A DNA stretch of 64,000 bases from Nostoc sp. UHCC 0870 (GCF_022063185.1 NZ_CP091913.1:4228001-4292000), one strand, 5' to 3'. Shown: positions 35,096 through 44,411, counted from the first letter of the stretch. The notes: generated by a model from the sequence alone, not told the origin. Numbers and translations: made by a program.

Positions 35096-36178
35096 ATGCT
35101 TCAGCCCTTTTTTTCTCGTGCAACCCTAATTGTTCTCTCTGGTGCGATCGCAGTTGGGAGTGTTGGTTGTAGTGCAGGTAAGCCGAAGACGGGTATTCTG
35201 CGGAATCAACAGTCTGTAGTGACTGATGATTTAGCCGTAGTACAATCTTCAAATAAAACTACGCCAGCACCCAATATCCCAGCATCAACAGACCTGCCAT
35301 CATCGGTATTAGAACCTAGTTCTTTTGAATTGGGATTAGATAAGGCGGCAGGTGCGACAAGTATCAGTCAATCGGCTCAATCACCAGATGATTGGTATTT
35401 GGTGGCGAGTCAGTATCATGATGCGATCGCTTTGATGCAGAAAGTGGAACGGCAAAGCTCAGAGTTTGCGATCGCGCAAACGAAAATTTCTGAGTACGAA
35501 GGACACATGAAATATGCTATCCGGCAAGCTAATACTGTGGCTCGTCCATCATCTAAGTCGGTAGCGGTAGCATCTCAAAAGGGAAAGGTGGCTATTTCTC
35601 GTCCGGCTTCACCCCCATCTGAGACTTCCGCATCATCCAGATTTACCATTCCTGTTCCTCCCCCTGAAACTACAGAACTACCACCTGAAACCAGCACTTT
35701 TCCCTTATCAGCCGCTATTTCTCCAGAAAAAGTATATTCTGCCCCAATTAAACGCCGGGTTGGGGGTACGCCTGTAGTGAGTGTGACTTTTAATGGTCAA
35801 CAGCAATTTGACATGATTGTTGATACAGGCGCAAGTGGAACTGTGATTACCCAAGAAATGGCGCGTGCTTTGGGAGTTGTGGTGGTGGGGAAAGCTAAAG
35901 CTAACACCGCTAGTTCTAAGGCTGTGGAATTTGCGATTGGTTATCTGGATTCGATGACCTTGGGGGGTGTGAGAGTGAATCGAGTTCCTGTAGCGATCGC
36001 TGGGACAGAACTGGAAACGGGTTTACTGGGACATGACTTTTTTGGTAACTATGATGTCACCATTAAACGCAACGTGGTAGAGTTCCGCCCTCAATCGCAC
36101 TCAGATGCTAACTCTGTAGGAATTCAACTAACTGTTCCAACTTTGTCCACGCAGTACCAGTCTGTAGGATCTCCTTAG
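35096..36178 (+). CDS. Retropepsin-like aspartyl protease lipoprotein
   Basis: The start ATG 35096 gives a lipoprotein signal (RATLIVLSGAIAVGSVGC, lipobox Cys at about residue 23). A Pro/Ser-rich linker (about 25-215) contains one short helical segment. The C-terminal domain has FDMIVDTGASGTVIT, the single catalytic Asp of a retroviral-type protease, and LLGHDFFGNYDVTI. Such proteins must dimerise to form one active site. Membrane-anchored outside the cytoplasm; substrates unknown. The last 71 bp overlap the end of trpD on the other strand. Confidence 0.85.
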   Translation: MLQPFFSRATLIVLSGAIAVGSVGCSAGKPKTGILRNQQSVVTDDLAVVQSSNKTTPAPNIPASTDLPSSVLEPSSFELGLDKAAGATSISQSAQSPDDWYLVASQYHDAIALMQKVERQSSEFAIAQTKISEYEGHMKYAIRQANTVARPSSKSVAVASQKGKVAISRPASPPSETSASSRFTIPVPPPETTELPPETSTFPLSAAISPEKVYSAPIKRRVGGTPVVSVTFNGQQQFDMIVDTGASGTVITQEMARALGVVVVGKAKANTASSKAVEFAIGYLDSMTLGGVRVNRVPVAIAGTELETGLLGHDFFGNYDVTIKRNVVEFRPQSHSDANSVGIQLTVPTLSTQYQSVGSP

Positions 36179-37217
36179 CCACTGTCACACCTTGGGCATG
36201 ATCCAACAATGGGATCGCACCGGCTACTTGTAGTGCCAAGGAAGCATTCAGGGCTACAGCGTCTTGTTGTGCTTGAGTTCCTTTCCCTTGTAGCACTGCT
36301 TTTAAAATCACGGCGTTTTCTTGGACATCGCCACCTTTGAGGGCTGTAATTGGTGCTGGTGTGACACCTACCTCTTGGGGATTGACTGTAGTTAACTTGA
36401 CTTCACCACCAGATAACACAGCCAAATCTGTTAAATCACCTAACCCAGCCTCATCAAGTTTTTCTCGTCCGTGGAGGACAATCGCCTTTTCTTTCCCCAA
36501 ATTGTGTAAAGCTTGGGCAACAGTTTCTAGAAGTGTGGGTGTAAATAACCCTACCACTTGCCCAGTTGGACGCAGAGGGTTTACCAAAGGGCCAAGCAAA
36601 TTAAACACTGTGCGGATTCTTAAAGTCCGGCGTAATTGTGCCACTGCTTTGAGTGCGGGATGCCAACCAGGGGCAAACAAGAAAGTAATCCCGACTTCTG
36701 GGAGTGCAGCTTGGACTTTTTCACTATCAGCAGCTAAATTGACCCCTAACGCTTCTAAGACATCGGCACTACCTGTCAAACTTGATGCAGAACGATTACC
36801 ATGCTTGGCGACAGGTACACCATAAGCAGCCACCACAAAAGCCACGGCTGTAGAAATATTGAAAGTGGAAGAACCATCCCCACCAGTGCCACAAGTATCA
36901 ATGATAGTGCTGAGTGTGGGGGAAGTTTTCCCAGTCCCCAGTCCCCAATCCCCAGTCCCCATCTTCGATTGAGATTGTAAGACTTCCGCCATTCCGGTGA
37001 GTTCCTCGGCGGACACGCCTTTAAAGTTGAGTGCTGTTAAGATTGCGCCGGATAATTCTGGGGGAACTGCTTCAGTCAGCCAACCTTGCATTAGTTCAGC
37101 AGCTTGGGCGCGACTGAGGGATTGACCATCGATTAACTGTTGCAGGATTAGATAGGGTTCGGTGGAGGCGATGGGCTGCGCCCCACCGGAGGTGATCGCA
37201 GAAGCAGAAGTTGTCAT
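36108..37217 (-). CDS. trpD: Anthranilate phosphoribosyltransferase with in-frame repeat insertion
   Basis: 369 residues. The helical N-terminal domain (YLILQQLIDGQSLSRAQAAE) and the PRPP-binding CGTGGDGSSTFNIST, KHGNRSASSLTGSADVLEALG and FNLLGPLVNPLRP are all present. It joins anthranilate and PRPP in tryptophan synthesis. Residues 86-97 (GTGDWGLGTG) are not part of the family; they are encoded by the CCCCAGT repeat at 36929-36961 and sit in the linker before the PRPP loop. Because the frame is kept, the enzyme is probably active. Confidence 0.93.
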   Translation of the reverse strand: MTTSASAITSGGAQPIASTEPYLILQQLIDGQSLSRAQAAELMQGWLTEAVPPELSGAILTALNFKGVSAEELTGMAEVLQSQSKMGTGDWGLGTGKTSPTLSTIIDTCGTGGDGSSTFNISTAVAFVVAAYGVPVAKHGNRSASSLTGSADVLEALGVNLAADSEKVQAALPEVGITFLFAPGWHPALKAVAQLRRTLRIRTVFNLLGPLVNPLRPTGQVVGLFTPTLLETVAQALHNLGKEKAIVLHGREKLDEAGLGDLTDLAVLSGGEVKLTTVNPQEVGVTPAPITALKGGDVQENAVILKAVLQGKGTQAQQDAVALNASLALQVAGAIPLLDHAQGVTVAKEILQTGTAWTKLEQLVEFLQS

Positions 37218-37356
37218 ACTAAATTGATAACTGTTAGGGATAATTACATTAATTGTGTATGGCAGTTATCCTACCGAAAATTTGGACTTTTTAATTAAAT
37301 AAAATTACTGTGGTGGCGTGACCCGAATAAAATGATGCTACAAATATGATTCTGGT

Positions 37357-38316
37357 TTACTTTTGCAGTAATCTATAAATTATGCCTCCAATAATGGTAG
37401 CAATCGGTAATGTTAAAATCCATGCCATAAAAATCTTCAAAAAAACAATTTTGTCGTTTTTTTTAGTTATTAATCCCACGCCAAAAATTGAACTAACAGT
37501 AACATGAGTTGTAGAGATAGGCAGACCAAAATAACTAGCTGCAATGACTAAACTACTTGTAATGATGTTTGCTGATAAACCCTGAATATGATTCATAGGT
37601 GTGATTTTCATGCTCATAGTTTCAGCAACTTTTTGAGAGCTAATTAATCCACCTAATGCCATAGCCATTGCAATGGTAATCATTGAACCTTGCCTAGAAA
37701 AATATTCAATTACCATCACAAGAGAAACAAGTTTTGGTGTATCATTAAAGCCTTTCGTAAAACAGATCATTCCAGCACTAATATAGTGGGCAATCTTAAT
37801 GAAACGTTGGTTTACGGGGAAAGAAAACTTTGGCTTGATATATTCAATTAAGCTGTAAATTCCTGCTCCTAAAACAATAGCAATAATAGGACTGACAAAT
37901 AAGGGTAAAACAAAGTAACTTAAAAGAACTGCAAAATTAGCTTTAAGTCCGACCGCTACTAATGCTCCGCCAAGAATAGCACCTGTTAAACTATGGGAAG
38001 TCGAAATAGGTAAGCCCAAAATAGTAGCAATTAATACCGTTAAACCAGTGGCGATCGCTACTGCTATATGAAAGTTAGGGGAATTAGCGATCGCATCTTT
38101 GACAATACCCTGACCGGAAAACGTTTTAACTAACTCATTAGCAAATATAGTAGATGTTAAAGCACCTGCAAAAGTTGTGAAACTTGCCCATAAGATTGCT
38201 GTTTGGTAGCTAGCTATACGACTACCAAAAAGTGTAGCCACACCTTTAAAATTGTCATTAGCTCCTTTAACATAAGCCAGAAATAGCGTAGCAATAAATA
38301 TACTTACTAACCACAT
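37357..38316 (-). CDS. pit: PiT-family inorganic phosphate transporter
   Basis: 319 residues with about nine to ten membrane spans and two inverted PiT signatures: KGANDNFKGVATLFGSR near the N-terminus and CFTKGFNDTPKLVSL in the middle, plus the repeated GLPISTSHSLTGAILG and GLPISTTHVTVSSIFG. It is a low-affinity phosphate (or divalent cation phosphate) symporter in the plasma membrane. It is shorter than E. coli PitA because the large central loop is missing. Confidence 0.85.
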   Translation of the reverse strand: MWLVSIFIATLFLAYVKGANDNFKGVATLFGSRIASYQTAILWASFTTFAGALTSTIFANELVKTFSGQGIVKDAIANSPNFHIAVAIATGLTVLIATILGLPISTSHSLTGAILGGALVAVGLKANFAVLLSYFVLPLFVSPIIAIVLGAGIYSLIEYIKPKFSFPVNQRFIKIAHYISAGMICFTKGFNDTPKLVSLVMVIEYFSRQGSMITIAMAMALGGLISSQKVAETMSMKITPMNHIQGLSANIITSSLVIAASYFGLPISTTHVTVSSIFGVGLITKKNDKIVFLKIFMAWILTLPIATIIGGIIYRLLQK

Positions 38317-38723
38317 TTTAAAGATGATAAATTAACAACAAACACCACCACTATAATGCCAGGTTGAATCAGTAATCATTATTTCGGATGGTTTTAAAAC
38401 TCCTAGTTTAGCAGCAGTTTTATCACAAACTACTGCCGGAATGCCACGTTTCAATAAATGATATGAGGTTTGGATAATTAGTTGTCTCTTACCTTGCACA
38501 TTTTATAACCTTTATACAGTCAGAGTTTGAGCAATATCATAAAAATATGCTTCTGGCATATTGTGCTAGTAAGCTGTTGGACATTTAACTTGCATAACTA
38601 GGGCGGGTAATATGCGCCAAATCAGTCGGCTCTCCTGACGGAGACGCTACGCCAACAAGTCGGGAAACCAGCCCAAGTTAATGCTTAGGCTGCATCTCGT
38701 AGGGAAGTTTGCCGACCCAGGCT
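38317..38723. other. Intergenic region upstream of pit
   Basis: About 400 bp without a supported gene. 38630-38720 contains a GC-rich repeat piece ('ggagacgctacgcc'). The promoter of pit should lie near 38320-38420. Confidence 0.5.
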
Positions 38724-39104
38724 TTAGCACTCAAAACTCTGAGGCTTTCTACGTAAATAAGCGTTAACTTTAGTTAATAGTTCTTCTATATTGAAGGGTT
38801 TGATTACATAATCATTAACAGTAGTATCTAACACTGAGATGCGATCGCTCACCTCATCTTTATTGATTAGCAAAATTATCGGCACTTGCTTATCCATACT
38901 TCGCAAGCGGCGACAAAATTCTAATCCTGAGCTTCCTGGCAGTGTATCATCTAAGATAATCAAATCTAGCTGTAACGCCCGTGTTGCCATAATTGCAGTC
39001 AATCCATCGTAGGCGACGCTTACTTGATAACCTTCATAGTTCAGTTCTAACTCCATAAATCGAGCTAGCTTGACTTCATCTTCAACCAGCAAGATGTTCG
39101 TCAT
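38724..39104 (-). CDS. Single-domain response regulator
   Basis: A receiver domain alone: NILLVEDEVKLARFMELELN (acidic pocket), LDLIILDDTLPGSSGLEFC (phospho-acceptor Asp), PIILLINKDE and the Lys in YVIKPFNIEELL. There is no output domain, so it acts by protein contact or phospho-relay. The start was set at ATG 39104 (MTNILLVEDE); an upstream Met at 39173 would add a hydrophobic stretch that is not part of this family. No histidine kinase is adjacent. Confidence 0.85.
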   Translation of the reverse strand: MTNILLVEDEVKLARFMELELNYEGYQVSVAYDGLTAIMATRALQLDLIILDDTLPGSSGLEFCRRLRSMDKQVPIILLINKDEVSDRISVLDTTVNDYVIKPFNIEELLTKVNAYLRRKPQSFEC

Positions 39105-39324
39105 GATCAGGCAAAAGTAAAAAGGTAAGGTAAAAATTAATAGATAACCTATAATATGAGCTGTTGTCTGCACATAGTATTTTTACTGCTACTGTGCTTT
39201 GCTAGCTGATGACATGGGTATCTAAATAGTTCTCCGTTAGCTTAGTATACTTTTGCGTAACTAACAAGAGTAAACCTGTAATTACCGATTATAAATTGCT
39301 GCTGGTTGGACTAATTGTTATCAT

Positions 39325-39612
39325 TTAGCAATAAGCTGTTATATCTTCACCACATTCATCAGCTAGATAACAAAGTGCCTTGAAGCGTAAACCTACTACT
39401 TGTTCGTAGAAAGGATTTAATTTACACATTGGCGGAATGTGGAATAGTTGACGACCAAACAGCTTAATATCTCTTTCAAATGGACATTGAGCAGGAATAA
39501 CTCTACATAACAGATGAGCTAGTTTATGGTTATGAATTTCGATTCCTTCTAACCATCTGCGAATAGGATTAAGTAGGTCGTTGTGGGAGTGAAGTTGAGT
39601 AAAGCTTGTCAT
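39325..39612 (-). CDS. Mo-dependent nitrogenase C-terminal (Mo-nitro_C) family protein
   Basis: 95 residues matching the small cyanobacterial family named for the extra C-terminal part of some nitrogenase-associated proteins: NPIRRWLEGIEIHNHKLAHL, IPAQCPFERDIKLFGR and IPPMCKLNPFYEQVVGLRF. Four Cys, including one close to the C-terminus, may bind metal. Stand-alone copies are common in Nostocales and are not proven to act in nitrogen fixation. No nif gene is in the window. Confidence 0.78.
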   Translation of the reverse strand: MTSFTQLHSHNDLLNPIRRWLEGIEIHNHKLAHLLCRVIPAQCPFERDIKLFGRQLFHIPPMCKLNPFYEQVVGLRFKALCYLADECGEDITAYC

Positions 39613-39908
39613 AATCCATTGCCTTAATTATTATCACTTGTTTTGTGTATTTAACCTTCTATACATAAATACAGTTAGGCTATGTCTTTTTATGCAGTTC
39701 TCAATAGAGACAGATATCATCTTTGGGAACAGTCTTAACTACATATGCAGGTGTTGCTATTTCAGAAGATTGTCCAAACAGCATCACATATCTGTTGTGC
39801 TAAACGCTAGTCTAGATAAGGCTGGCTCTTGTTGTGATTCAATTTTTTGGAGGCGCAGCTCAAAACTCATCACTGGAAGCATCTAGCTGAAAGCAGCTGC
39901 GAAAACAA
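39613..39908. other. Intergenic region between divergent genes
   Basis: 296 bp, AT-rich, between the Mo-nitro_C gene and the methyltransferase gene. It must hold both promoters. No other structure seen. Confidence 0.5.
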
Positions 39909-40517
39909 ATGACTAACGACTTTCTCAAGAACAAAAAGTTTATTTTTGACCGATGGGCTTCTAGCTATGACTGGCTTTTACCTTCAGTGTTTTATCAGGC
40001 TGTCCATAAACGGCTGTTAGAATATGTCGATTTACCAGAGCGAGCAAATGTACTTGATTTAGGCTGCGGTACTGGCCGCCTACTAGAACGTCTAGCTACT
40101 GATTTTCCCCATTTGCAGGGTACTGGTTTAGATTTATCGTCTAAGATGTTGCAAGTTGCACGACTGAGTAACCGCCACCATCCCAGGTTAATTTTCATTG
40201 AAGGTAAAGCCGAGGCTCTACCTTTTGGTGATGGTCAATTTGATGCTGTATTCAACAGCATTAGTTTCTTGCACTATCAAGAACCAAAACAGGTTTTGCA
40301 GGAAGTAGCGCGGGTGTTGACTCCTGGTGGACGTTTTTATTTAGTTGATATCACTACGAAAAAAGAGAAAGAACCACAAACATTGTCAATTTCCCATCAG
40401 GGAATTAAATTCTACAGTCCCCAGCAACGGGAAATTCTTGGTGCTGTTGCTGGTTTGTCGTGTTTGCATCATCACTATTTATTAGGGCCTGTTTTGCTGA
40501 CAGTATTTGCTAAATAG
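39909..40517 (+). CDS. Class I SAM-dependent methyltransferase
   Basis: 202 residues. The SAM-binding motif I is NVLDLGCGTGRLLERLA, motif II near LDLSSKMLQVARLS, and FDAVFNSISFLHY corresponds to motif IV. The type is the UbiE/Coq5-like small-molecule methyltransferase group; the substrate is unknown. The ATG has no strong ribosome binding site. Confidence 0.85.
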   Translation: MTNDFLKNKKFIFDRWASSYDWLLPSVFYQAVHKRLLEYVDLPERANVLDLGCGTGRLLERLATDFPHLQGTGLDLSSKMLQVARLSNRHHPRLIFIEGKAEALPFGDGQFDAVFNSISFLHYQEPKQVLQEVARVLTPGGRFYLVDITTKKEKEPQTLSISHQGIKFYSPQQREILGAVAGLSCLHHHYLLGPVLLTVFAK

Positions 40518-40575
40518 TGCTGAGTTGCGCGTGTTGAGTGTTAAATTATCAATTTCTACTCAGCATTGATTTATG

Positions 40576-40953
40576 TTAATAGTGCATAAAGACTACAGGA
40601 ACTCTCAGGATTTTTCTGGCTAGATGAGAGAATTTGAACTTGTGCTGGAGAGATTTTGGTAAGTTTTCAAAGTCGATTTGCATAAAACCAAAGCGTTTGT
40701 AAAATTGTGCTAGCCTTTCACCTAAACATTCGAGATATAAAGGTTCTGTGGCTTGAGTGATGAGATGTTGTATGAGCAAAGTTGCTAAACCGTGACCTCT
40801 CCAATTTGGTGTAACGACTAAACTACCAAGTTCTTGGGCTTGTGCAAAGTTACGTAGTTGTCCACAGGCTATAACATCCCCTTGGGATTCAATCACCCAA
40901 AACTGCTGCCAACGTAATTGGGTAGGGTAAGTATAGCTGAAAAAACTAACCAT
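40576..40953 (-). CDS. GNAT-family N-acetyltransferase
   Basis: 125 residues. The acetyl-CoA loop is in LGSLVVTPNWRGHGLATLLI (the R/Q-x-x-G-x-G/A type), and LYLECLGERLAQFYKRFGFM forms the later strand and helix. The protein is slightly shorter at the N-terminus than usual. Target unknown. A HIP1 site lies just upstream of the start. Confidence 0.82.
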   Translation of the reverse strand: MVSFFSYTYPTQLRWQQFWVIESQGDVIACGQLRNFAQAQELGSLVVTPNWRGHGLATLLIQHLITQATEPLYLECLGERLAQFYKRFGFMQIDFENLPKSLQHKFKFSHLARKILRVPVVFMHY

Positions 40954-41228
40954 TGCAGCGATCGCATATCCCTAGATGTCGCTTTACGCAGTGTACATCC
41001 AGGTGGTAATGATAAATTACTCTGCTTCATAAATTAATTGAAGATAGTAGTGGAAGTCGTTTTTATTGATAAAGCTGTGATTTTTTGCATTTTTGCAAGT
41101 ATACATAAATAAGATTAAACAATACTTCCGATAGATTTATAAATTAGCCATAACTACATTTTAGATAGATACATTTACCATCCGTATATATTTAAAATGA
41201 TGTCTGAACTAAATGCAGGTGTATAGTT

Positions 41229-41435
41229 ATGTCTGAAGAAAAAAAACAAAAACAAAAATCTAAAAATCAAGAAACTACTCCCTCGGCTGCTGGTGGATAC
41301 CAAACTCCACTGCAAGAGGATATCCGCAAAACTGGTGATGCTTCTCAATCTGATGCTAGAGATTCGGCTAAACCTGAAGCCCCAGGAGAAGATGACGTAG
41401 CTGGTAGCCCCAATCAAGGGACTGAATCGCGTTAA
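41229..41435 (+). CDS. Small hydrophilic disordered protein
   Basis: 68 residues, almost entirely charged and small polar residues (MSEEKKQKQKSKNQETTPSA), no Cys, no hydrophobic core. It looks intrinsically disordered, similar in composition to stress-related proteins. A clean terminator follows, which supports a real gene. The ribosome binding site is weak (GGTGTATAGTT). Function unknown. Confidence 0.65.
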   Translation: MSEEKKQKQKSKNQETTPSAAGGYQTPLQEDIRKTGDASQSDARDSAKPEAPGEDDVAGSPNQGTESR

Positions 41436-41500
41436 TTTGGCAGTAATCTAACGTAAAAGCGTTTAATTGGCTTTTTTCTAGTTAATCCAACTCAATAAAA

Positions 41501-41543
41501 AATGAGTAGATATGTGTTGTTTACCTCTACACTTCTACTCATT
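41501..41543 (+). terminator. Stem-loop after the small disordered-protein gene
   Basis: AATGAGTAGA (41501-41510) pairs perfectly with TCTACTCATT (41534-41543), followed by ATTTATTTA. It may end transcription from both sides, since the DM13 gene converges on it. Confidence 0.65.
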
Positions 41544-41624
41544 ATTTATTTAGCCAATCTTTTTTATGTTCTATAAAATTATCTTCTTGCTCAGGACTGA
41601 GCAAAAGGAATTTTACTTTTGATT

Positions 41625-42074
41625 TTATAAAGTGGCATAGCCAAAAGTAGTATTAAATTTTCTACACCATATAGCTACAGATTTATAATTTGCTAACTTG
41701 ATATTAGTAGTTAAAGCATAGCGTTGATTGCCACTTATCTTTTGTAAAGGGGCAAGAGTCACATAATCTTTTTCTTTAATTCCAGATATTGGTGGTGCGT
41801 CAGAATTATGAAGAATTACGAATAAGTCAGGGCCATTATCCGTTTTAAAATTTTGATCAAACTCTAAATATTGTTTACCTTGTTCCGTCACTACTGTTAC
41901 TTTTCCCTTGGTTGGGTGTCCCCCGTTTTGAAAATTGCCAGCCTTAGCACTTGGACTAGTTGCAGTAGTGGTAGTTGAAGTTTGAGTATCCACTTGATTA
42001 GAACTCTCTTCTCTTGTACAGCCTATAGTTACAGTCGTAACAATTGCCAAAATTACTAAATGTTTCCATTGCAT
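41625..42074 (-). CDS. DM13-domain lipoprotein
   Basis: 149 residues. The signal VILAIVTTVTIGC ends in a lipobox Cys, followed by a Ser/Thr-rich linker. The DM13 domain shows GKVTVVTEQGKQYLEFDQNF, GPDLFVILHNS and the C-terminal VAIWCRKFNTTFGYATL with the conserved Cys. DM13 domains have been proposed as electron-transfer or redox modules. Located at a membrane, facing the periplasm. Upstream is an AGGAG ribosome binding site. Confidence 0.85.
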   Translation of the reverse strand: MQWKHLVILAIVTTVTIGCTREESSNQVDTQTSTTTTATSPSAKAGNFQNGGHPTKGKVTVVTEQGKQYLEFDQNFKTDNGPDLFVILHNSDAPPISGIKEKDYVTLAPLQKISGNQRYALTTNIKLANYKSVAIWCRKFNTTFGYATL

Positions 42075-42312
42075 AGCTTAAATCTCCTTAAATTGTTATC
42101 TAAAGACAATTTAAAGCTTTCTGCTGGCTACAAAATTAAATTACGCTGAGAATTTGTTAAAAATTAACTTTATATAAGTTTCCAGTAAATTATTTAAGTA
42201 TTAGTGCTGAGATCATCCATGTTGATCGGTCTATAATCGAGCAAAATCCTAGCTAAAAGCCATCTCAATATCATATTTGACTTTTGACTTTTTTCTGTTG
42301 CATACCCAAATT

Positions 42313-43116
42313 ATGATAATTGCTCACTTTTTAGCTGTTTGTGTCGGTGTGAGCTTGGGCTTAATTGGTGGTGGTGGGTCGATTTTAGCTGTACCCATCT
42401 TAGTTTACGTGCTGGGAGTGCCAATTAAGTCAGCGATCGCTATGAGTTTAGTAACTATTGGTGCTGTCAGTCTCGTTGGTATTATTCCTCACTGGCAACA
42501 ACACCATGTAAACTTTAAAACAGCCTTGCTATTTTCTCCAGGGGCAATGGTAGGTGCTTACATGGGGGCGCGTCTAGGTACTCTCCCCATTGTTACACCA
42601 GCATTACAGCAAATTTTATTTGTAATTGTGATGTTTATAGCTGCGTACTTTATACTTCGCAATAGCCAGCATCAATCATCAGCAAATCTAGAATTGGAAG
42701 TGAATCAACCCAGTGTTGAAGTAAATTCATCAGTCAGCATAGATCAACATATTCCCTGGTGGCTAGCCATCCCCACGGAAGGCTTTGGGGTGGGGATTAT
42801 GACTGGACTAGTGGGAATTGGCGGCGGGTTTATGATTATTCCGACTCTCGTGATTTTGGGTAACACACCCATTAAAGAAGCTATTGGTACTTCTTTAGTG
42901 ATTATGGCTTTTAAATCCGTGACAGGTTTTGCTGGATATTGGGGTCATGTTCCCATAGATATAAATTTAATGCTGACTTTTACCTTAGCCGCCAGTTTGG
43001 GAATGCTAGTTGGTGCTTACTTAACTCAATTTATTGAAGCAAAAAAACTAGAAACAGGTTTTGCTTATTTTGTAATTGCGATCGCTATTTTTATGCTATT
43101 CAAAACTGTTTTTTGA
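42313..43116 (+). CDS. TauE/SafE-family membrane permease
   Basis: About 267 residues with seven to eight transmembrane segments and the two family motifs GVSLGLIGGGGSILAVPIL and GVGIMTGLVGIGGGFMIIPTL. The family exports sulfite, sulfoacetate or related anions. The start was placed at ATG 42313, where the first membrane helix begins; the upstream TTG at 42277 adds a repeat-like TTTGACTTTTGACTTT segment. Confidence 0.85.
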   Translation: MIIAHFLAVCVGVSLGLIGGGGSILAVPILVYVLGVPIKSAIAMSLVTIGAVSLVGIIPHWQQHHVNFKTALLFSPGAMVGAYMGARLGTLPIVTPALQQILFVIVMFIAAYFILRNSQHQSSANLELEVNQPSVEVNSSVSIDQHIPWWLAIPTEGFGVGIMTGLVGIGGGFMIIPTLVILGNTPIKEAIGTSLVIMAFKSVTGFAGYWGHVPIDINLMLTFTLAASLGMLVGAYLTQFIEAKKLETGFAYFVIAIAIFMLFKTVF

Positions 43117-43159
43117 TTCCCCATTCCCTTGTAGGGAAGGGGGTTAGGGGGTTAGGTTT

Positions 43160-43699
43160 TTACCTTCGCACCACAACCAAAGTGCCATGAGAAGCCCAAT
43201 TAAAGAGTTTCTGGGCTTGTTTGACTGGTAAATTTACACAACCGCGACTAACGGGAGTGCCAAAGCGATTATGCCAATAAGCTCCATGAATAGCATAACC
43301 TTTGTGAAAATACATGGCGTAAGGAACATCTGGAATATCGTAGCCACGGCCTCGCATCCGGTTAATACGATATTTGGAATTAATCCTAAATTTGCCTAGA
43401 GGTGTGGGAGTGGAACGTTTCCCGGTAGAAACCCGAAAAGAATATACTAGTTTATCCCCTTCCCAAGCAAATAGACGCTGTGCTGATAGGTCAATGACGA
43501 TTCGCCGAGTTTGGGATATTTCTTGAATATTAGATGTGGCGATATTGTTGTCACTGAATGATGCAGCTACCGCCTTGGGTGGATTGGGATCAGCTGCGGT
43601 TAGTGGTAAACAAGATAGCAAACCTGCCATCATTATTACTACACCAGTAGAGAATTTTCCTAAGCAATGTCTTCCGGTACTGCGAATCCAGTTTTGCAT
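43160..43699 (-). CDS. L,D-transpeptidase (YkuD domain)
   Basis: About 179 residues. A signal sequence (VVIMMAGLLSCLPLTAA) is followed by a YkuD domain: RRIVIDLSAQRLFAWEGDKL, YAIHGAYWHNRFGTPVSRGC and VNLP with the catalytic His and Cys. It makes 3-3 cross-links in peptidoglycan. The start at ATG 43699 (MQNWIRS) places the hydrophobic segment correctly; an upstream codon at 43753 would add 18 residues. Confidence 0.88.
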   Translation of the reverse strand: MQNWIRSTGRHCLGKFSTGVVIMMAGLLSCLPLTAADPNPPKAVAASFSDNNIATSNIQEISQTRRIVIDLSAQRLFAWEGDKLVYSFRVSTGKRSTPTPLGKFRINSKYRINRMRGRGYDIPDVPYAMYFHKGYAIHGAYWHNRFGTPVSRGCVNLPVKQAQKLFNWASHGTLVVVRR

Positions 43700-43920
43700 A
43701 TTACTAAGGTCATCAATTCCTAAACTTTGGATTACGGAAAATACAAGATTCAAAACATGAAACTTAATGTTTGGGGACTGTAGAGTGTTTTGAATTGTAA
43801 TCTAGCTAAAGTCAGGATTTACGCAGATTTGTTGAGGCAGAGAGATTAATTCTTTGTTCTATAGTTTATTTCAATTTCAGTTATCCCAATCCCGGAAAAT
43901 AATAGTGATTGTCTGGCTTT

Positions 43921-43948
43921 TCTAAGGACTAAAGTCCTTACTACGAAC
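43921..43948. repeat. Dispersed palindromic repeat (copy 1)
   Basis: CTAAGGACTAAAGTCCTTAC, a palindrome also present twice around 60064-60118. It lies just downstream of the rbcS terminator. Confidence 0.75.
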
Positions 43949-43951
43949 AAT

Positions 43952-43983
43952 AAAAAAGAGAGGTAGTTAATCTTACCTCTCTT
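43952..43983 (-). terminator. Intrinsic terminator of the rbcL-rbcX-rbcS operon
   Basis: On the minus strand AAGAGAGGTA and TACCTCTCTT form a perfect ten-base stem with an eight-base loop followed by TTTTTTA. It stands 55 bp after the rbcS stop. Confidence 0.92.
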
Positions 43984-44038
43984 ATCTAAATTACGTTAAC
44001 AAAAACAAAGGTATTAGAAGTTTTACCTTTTACCTTGT

Positions 44039-44368
44039 TTAGTATCTGCTGGGTTTGTGAACAATGAAGCTGAGAACTTGACACTGCTTGATGTTGTCAA
44101 AACCTACAACACGGACGTAGCAGTTACCATATTGAGAACGACAAGCTTGTACTTCACCCAGAACTTCTTGAGTGGATTTAGCACCGAACAAAGGCAATTT
44201 CCACATTGTCCAGAAAAGTTCGGTAGGCTCAGAAGTTTCGTTAAACTCAACTGCTGGGATGTAACCTTGAGTGAGGATGTACTGAACCTGTTTGGCGATT
44301 TGAGCATCGCTGAGGGGGGGAAGATAAGAAAGGGTCTCGAAACGACGCTCTTTTGGTAAAGTTTGCAT
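44039..44368 (-). CDS. rbcS: Ribulose bisphosphate carboxylase small subunit
   Basis: 109 residues with the form IB small-subunit features: ETLSYLPPLSDAQIAKQVQY, FWTMWKLPLFG and GFDNIKQCQVLSFIVHKP. Eight copies cap the L8S8 Rubisco in carboxysomes. It is the third gene of the operon, 43 bp after rbcX. The length is normal for cyanobacteria. Confidence 0.98.
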   Translation of the reverse strand: MQTLPKERRFETLSYLPPLSDAQIAKQVQYILTQGYIPAVEFNETSEPTELFWTMWKLPLFGAKSTQEVLGEVQACRSQYGNCYVRVVGFDNIKQCQVLSFIVHKPSRY

Positions 44369-44411
44369 GGCTGTTGATAATGGGGTGGGATTTTTTTAGT
44401 ACGTTGACCAA

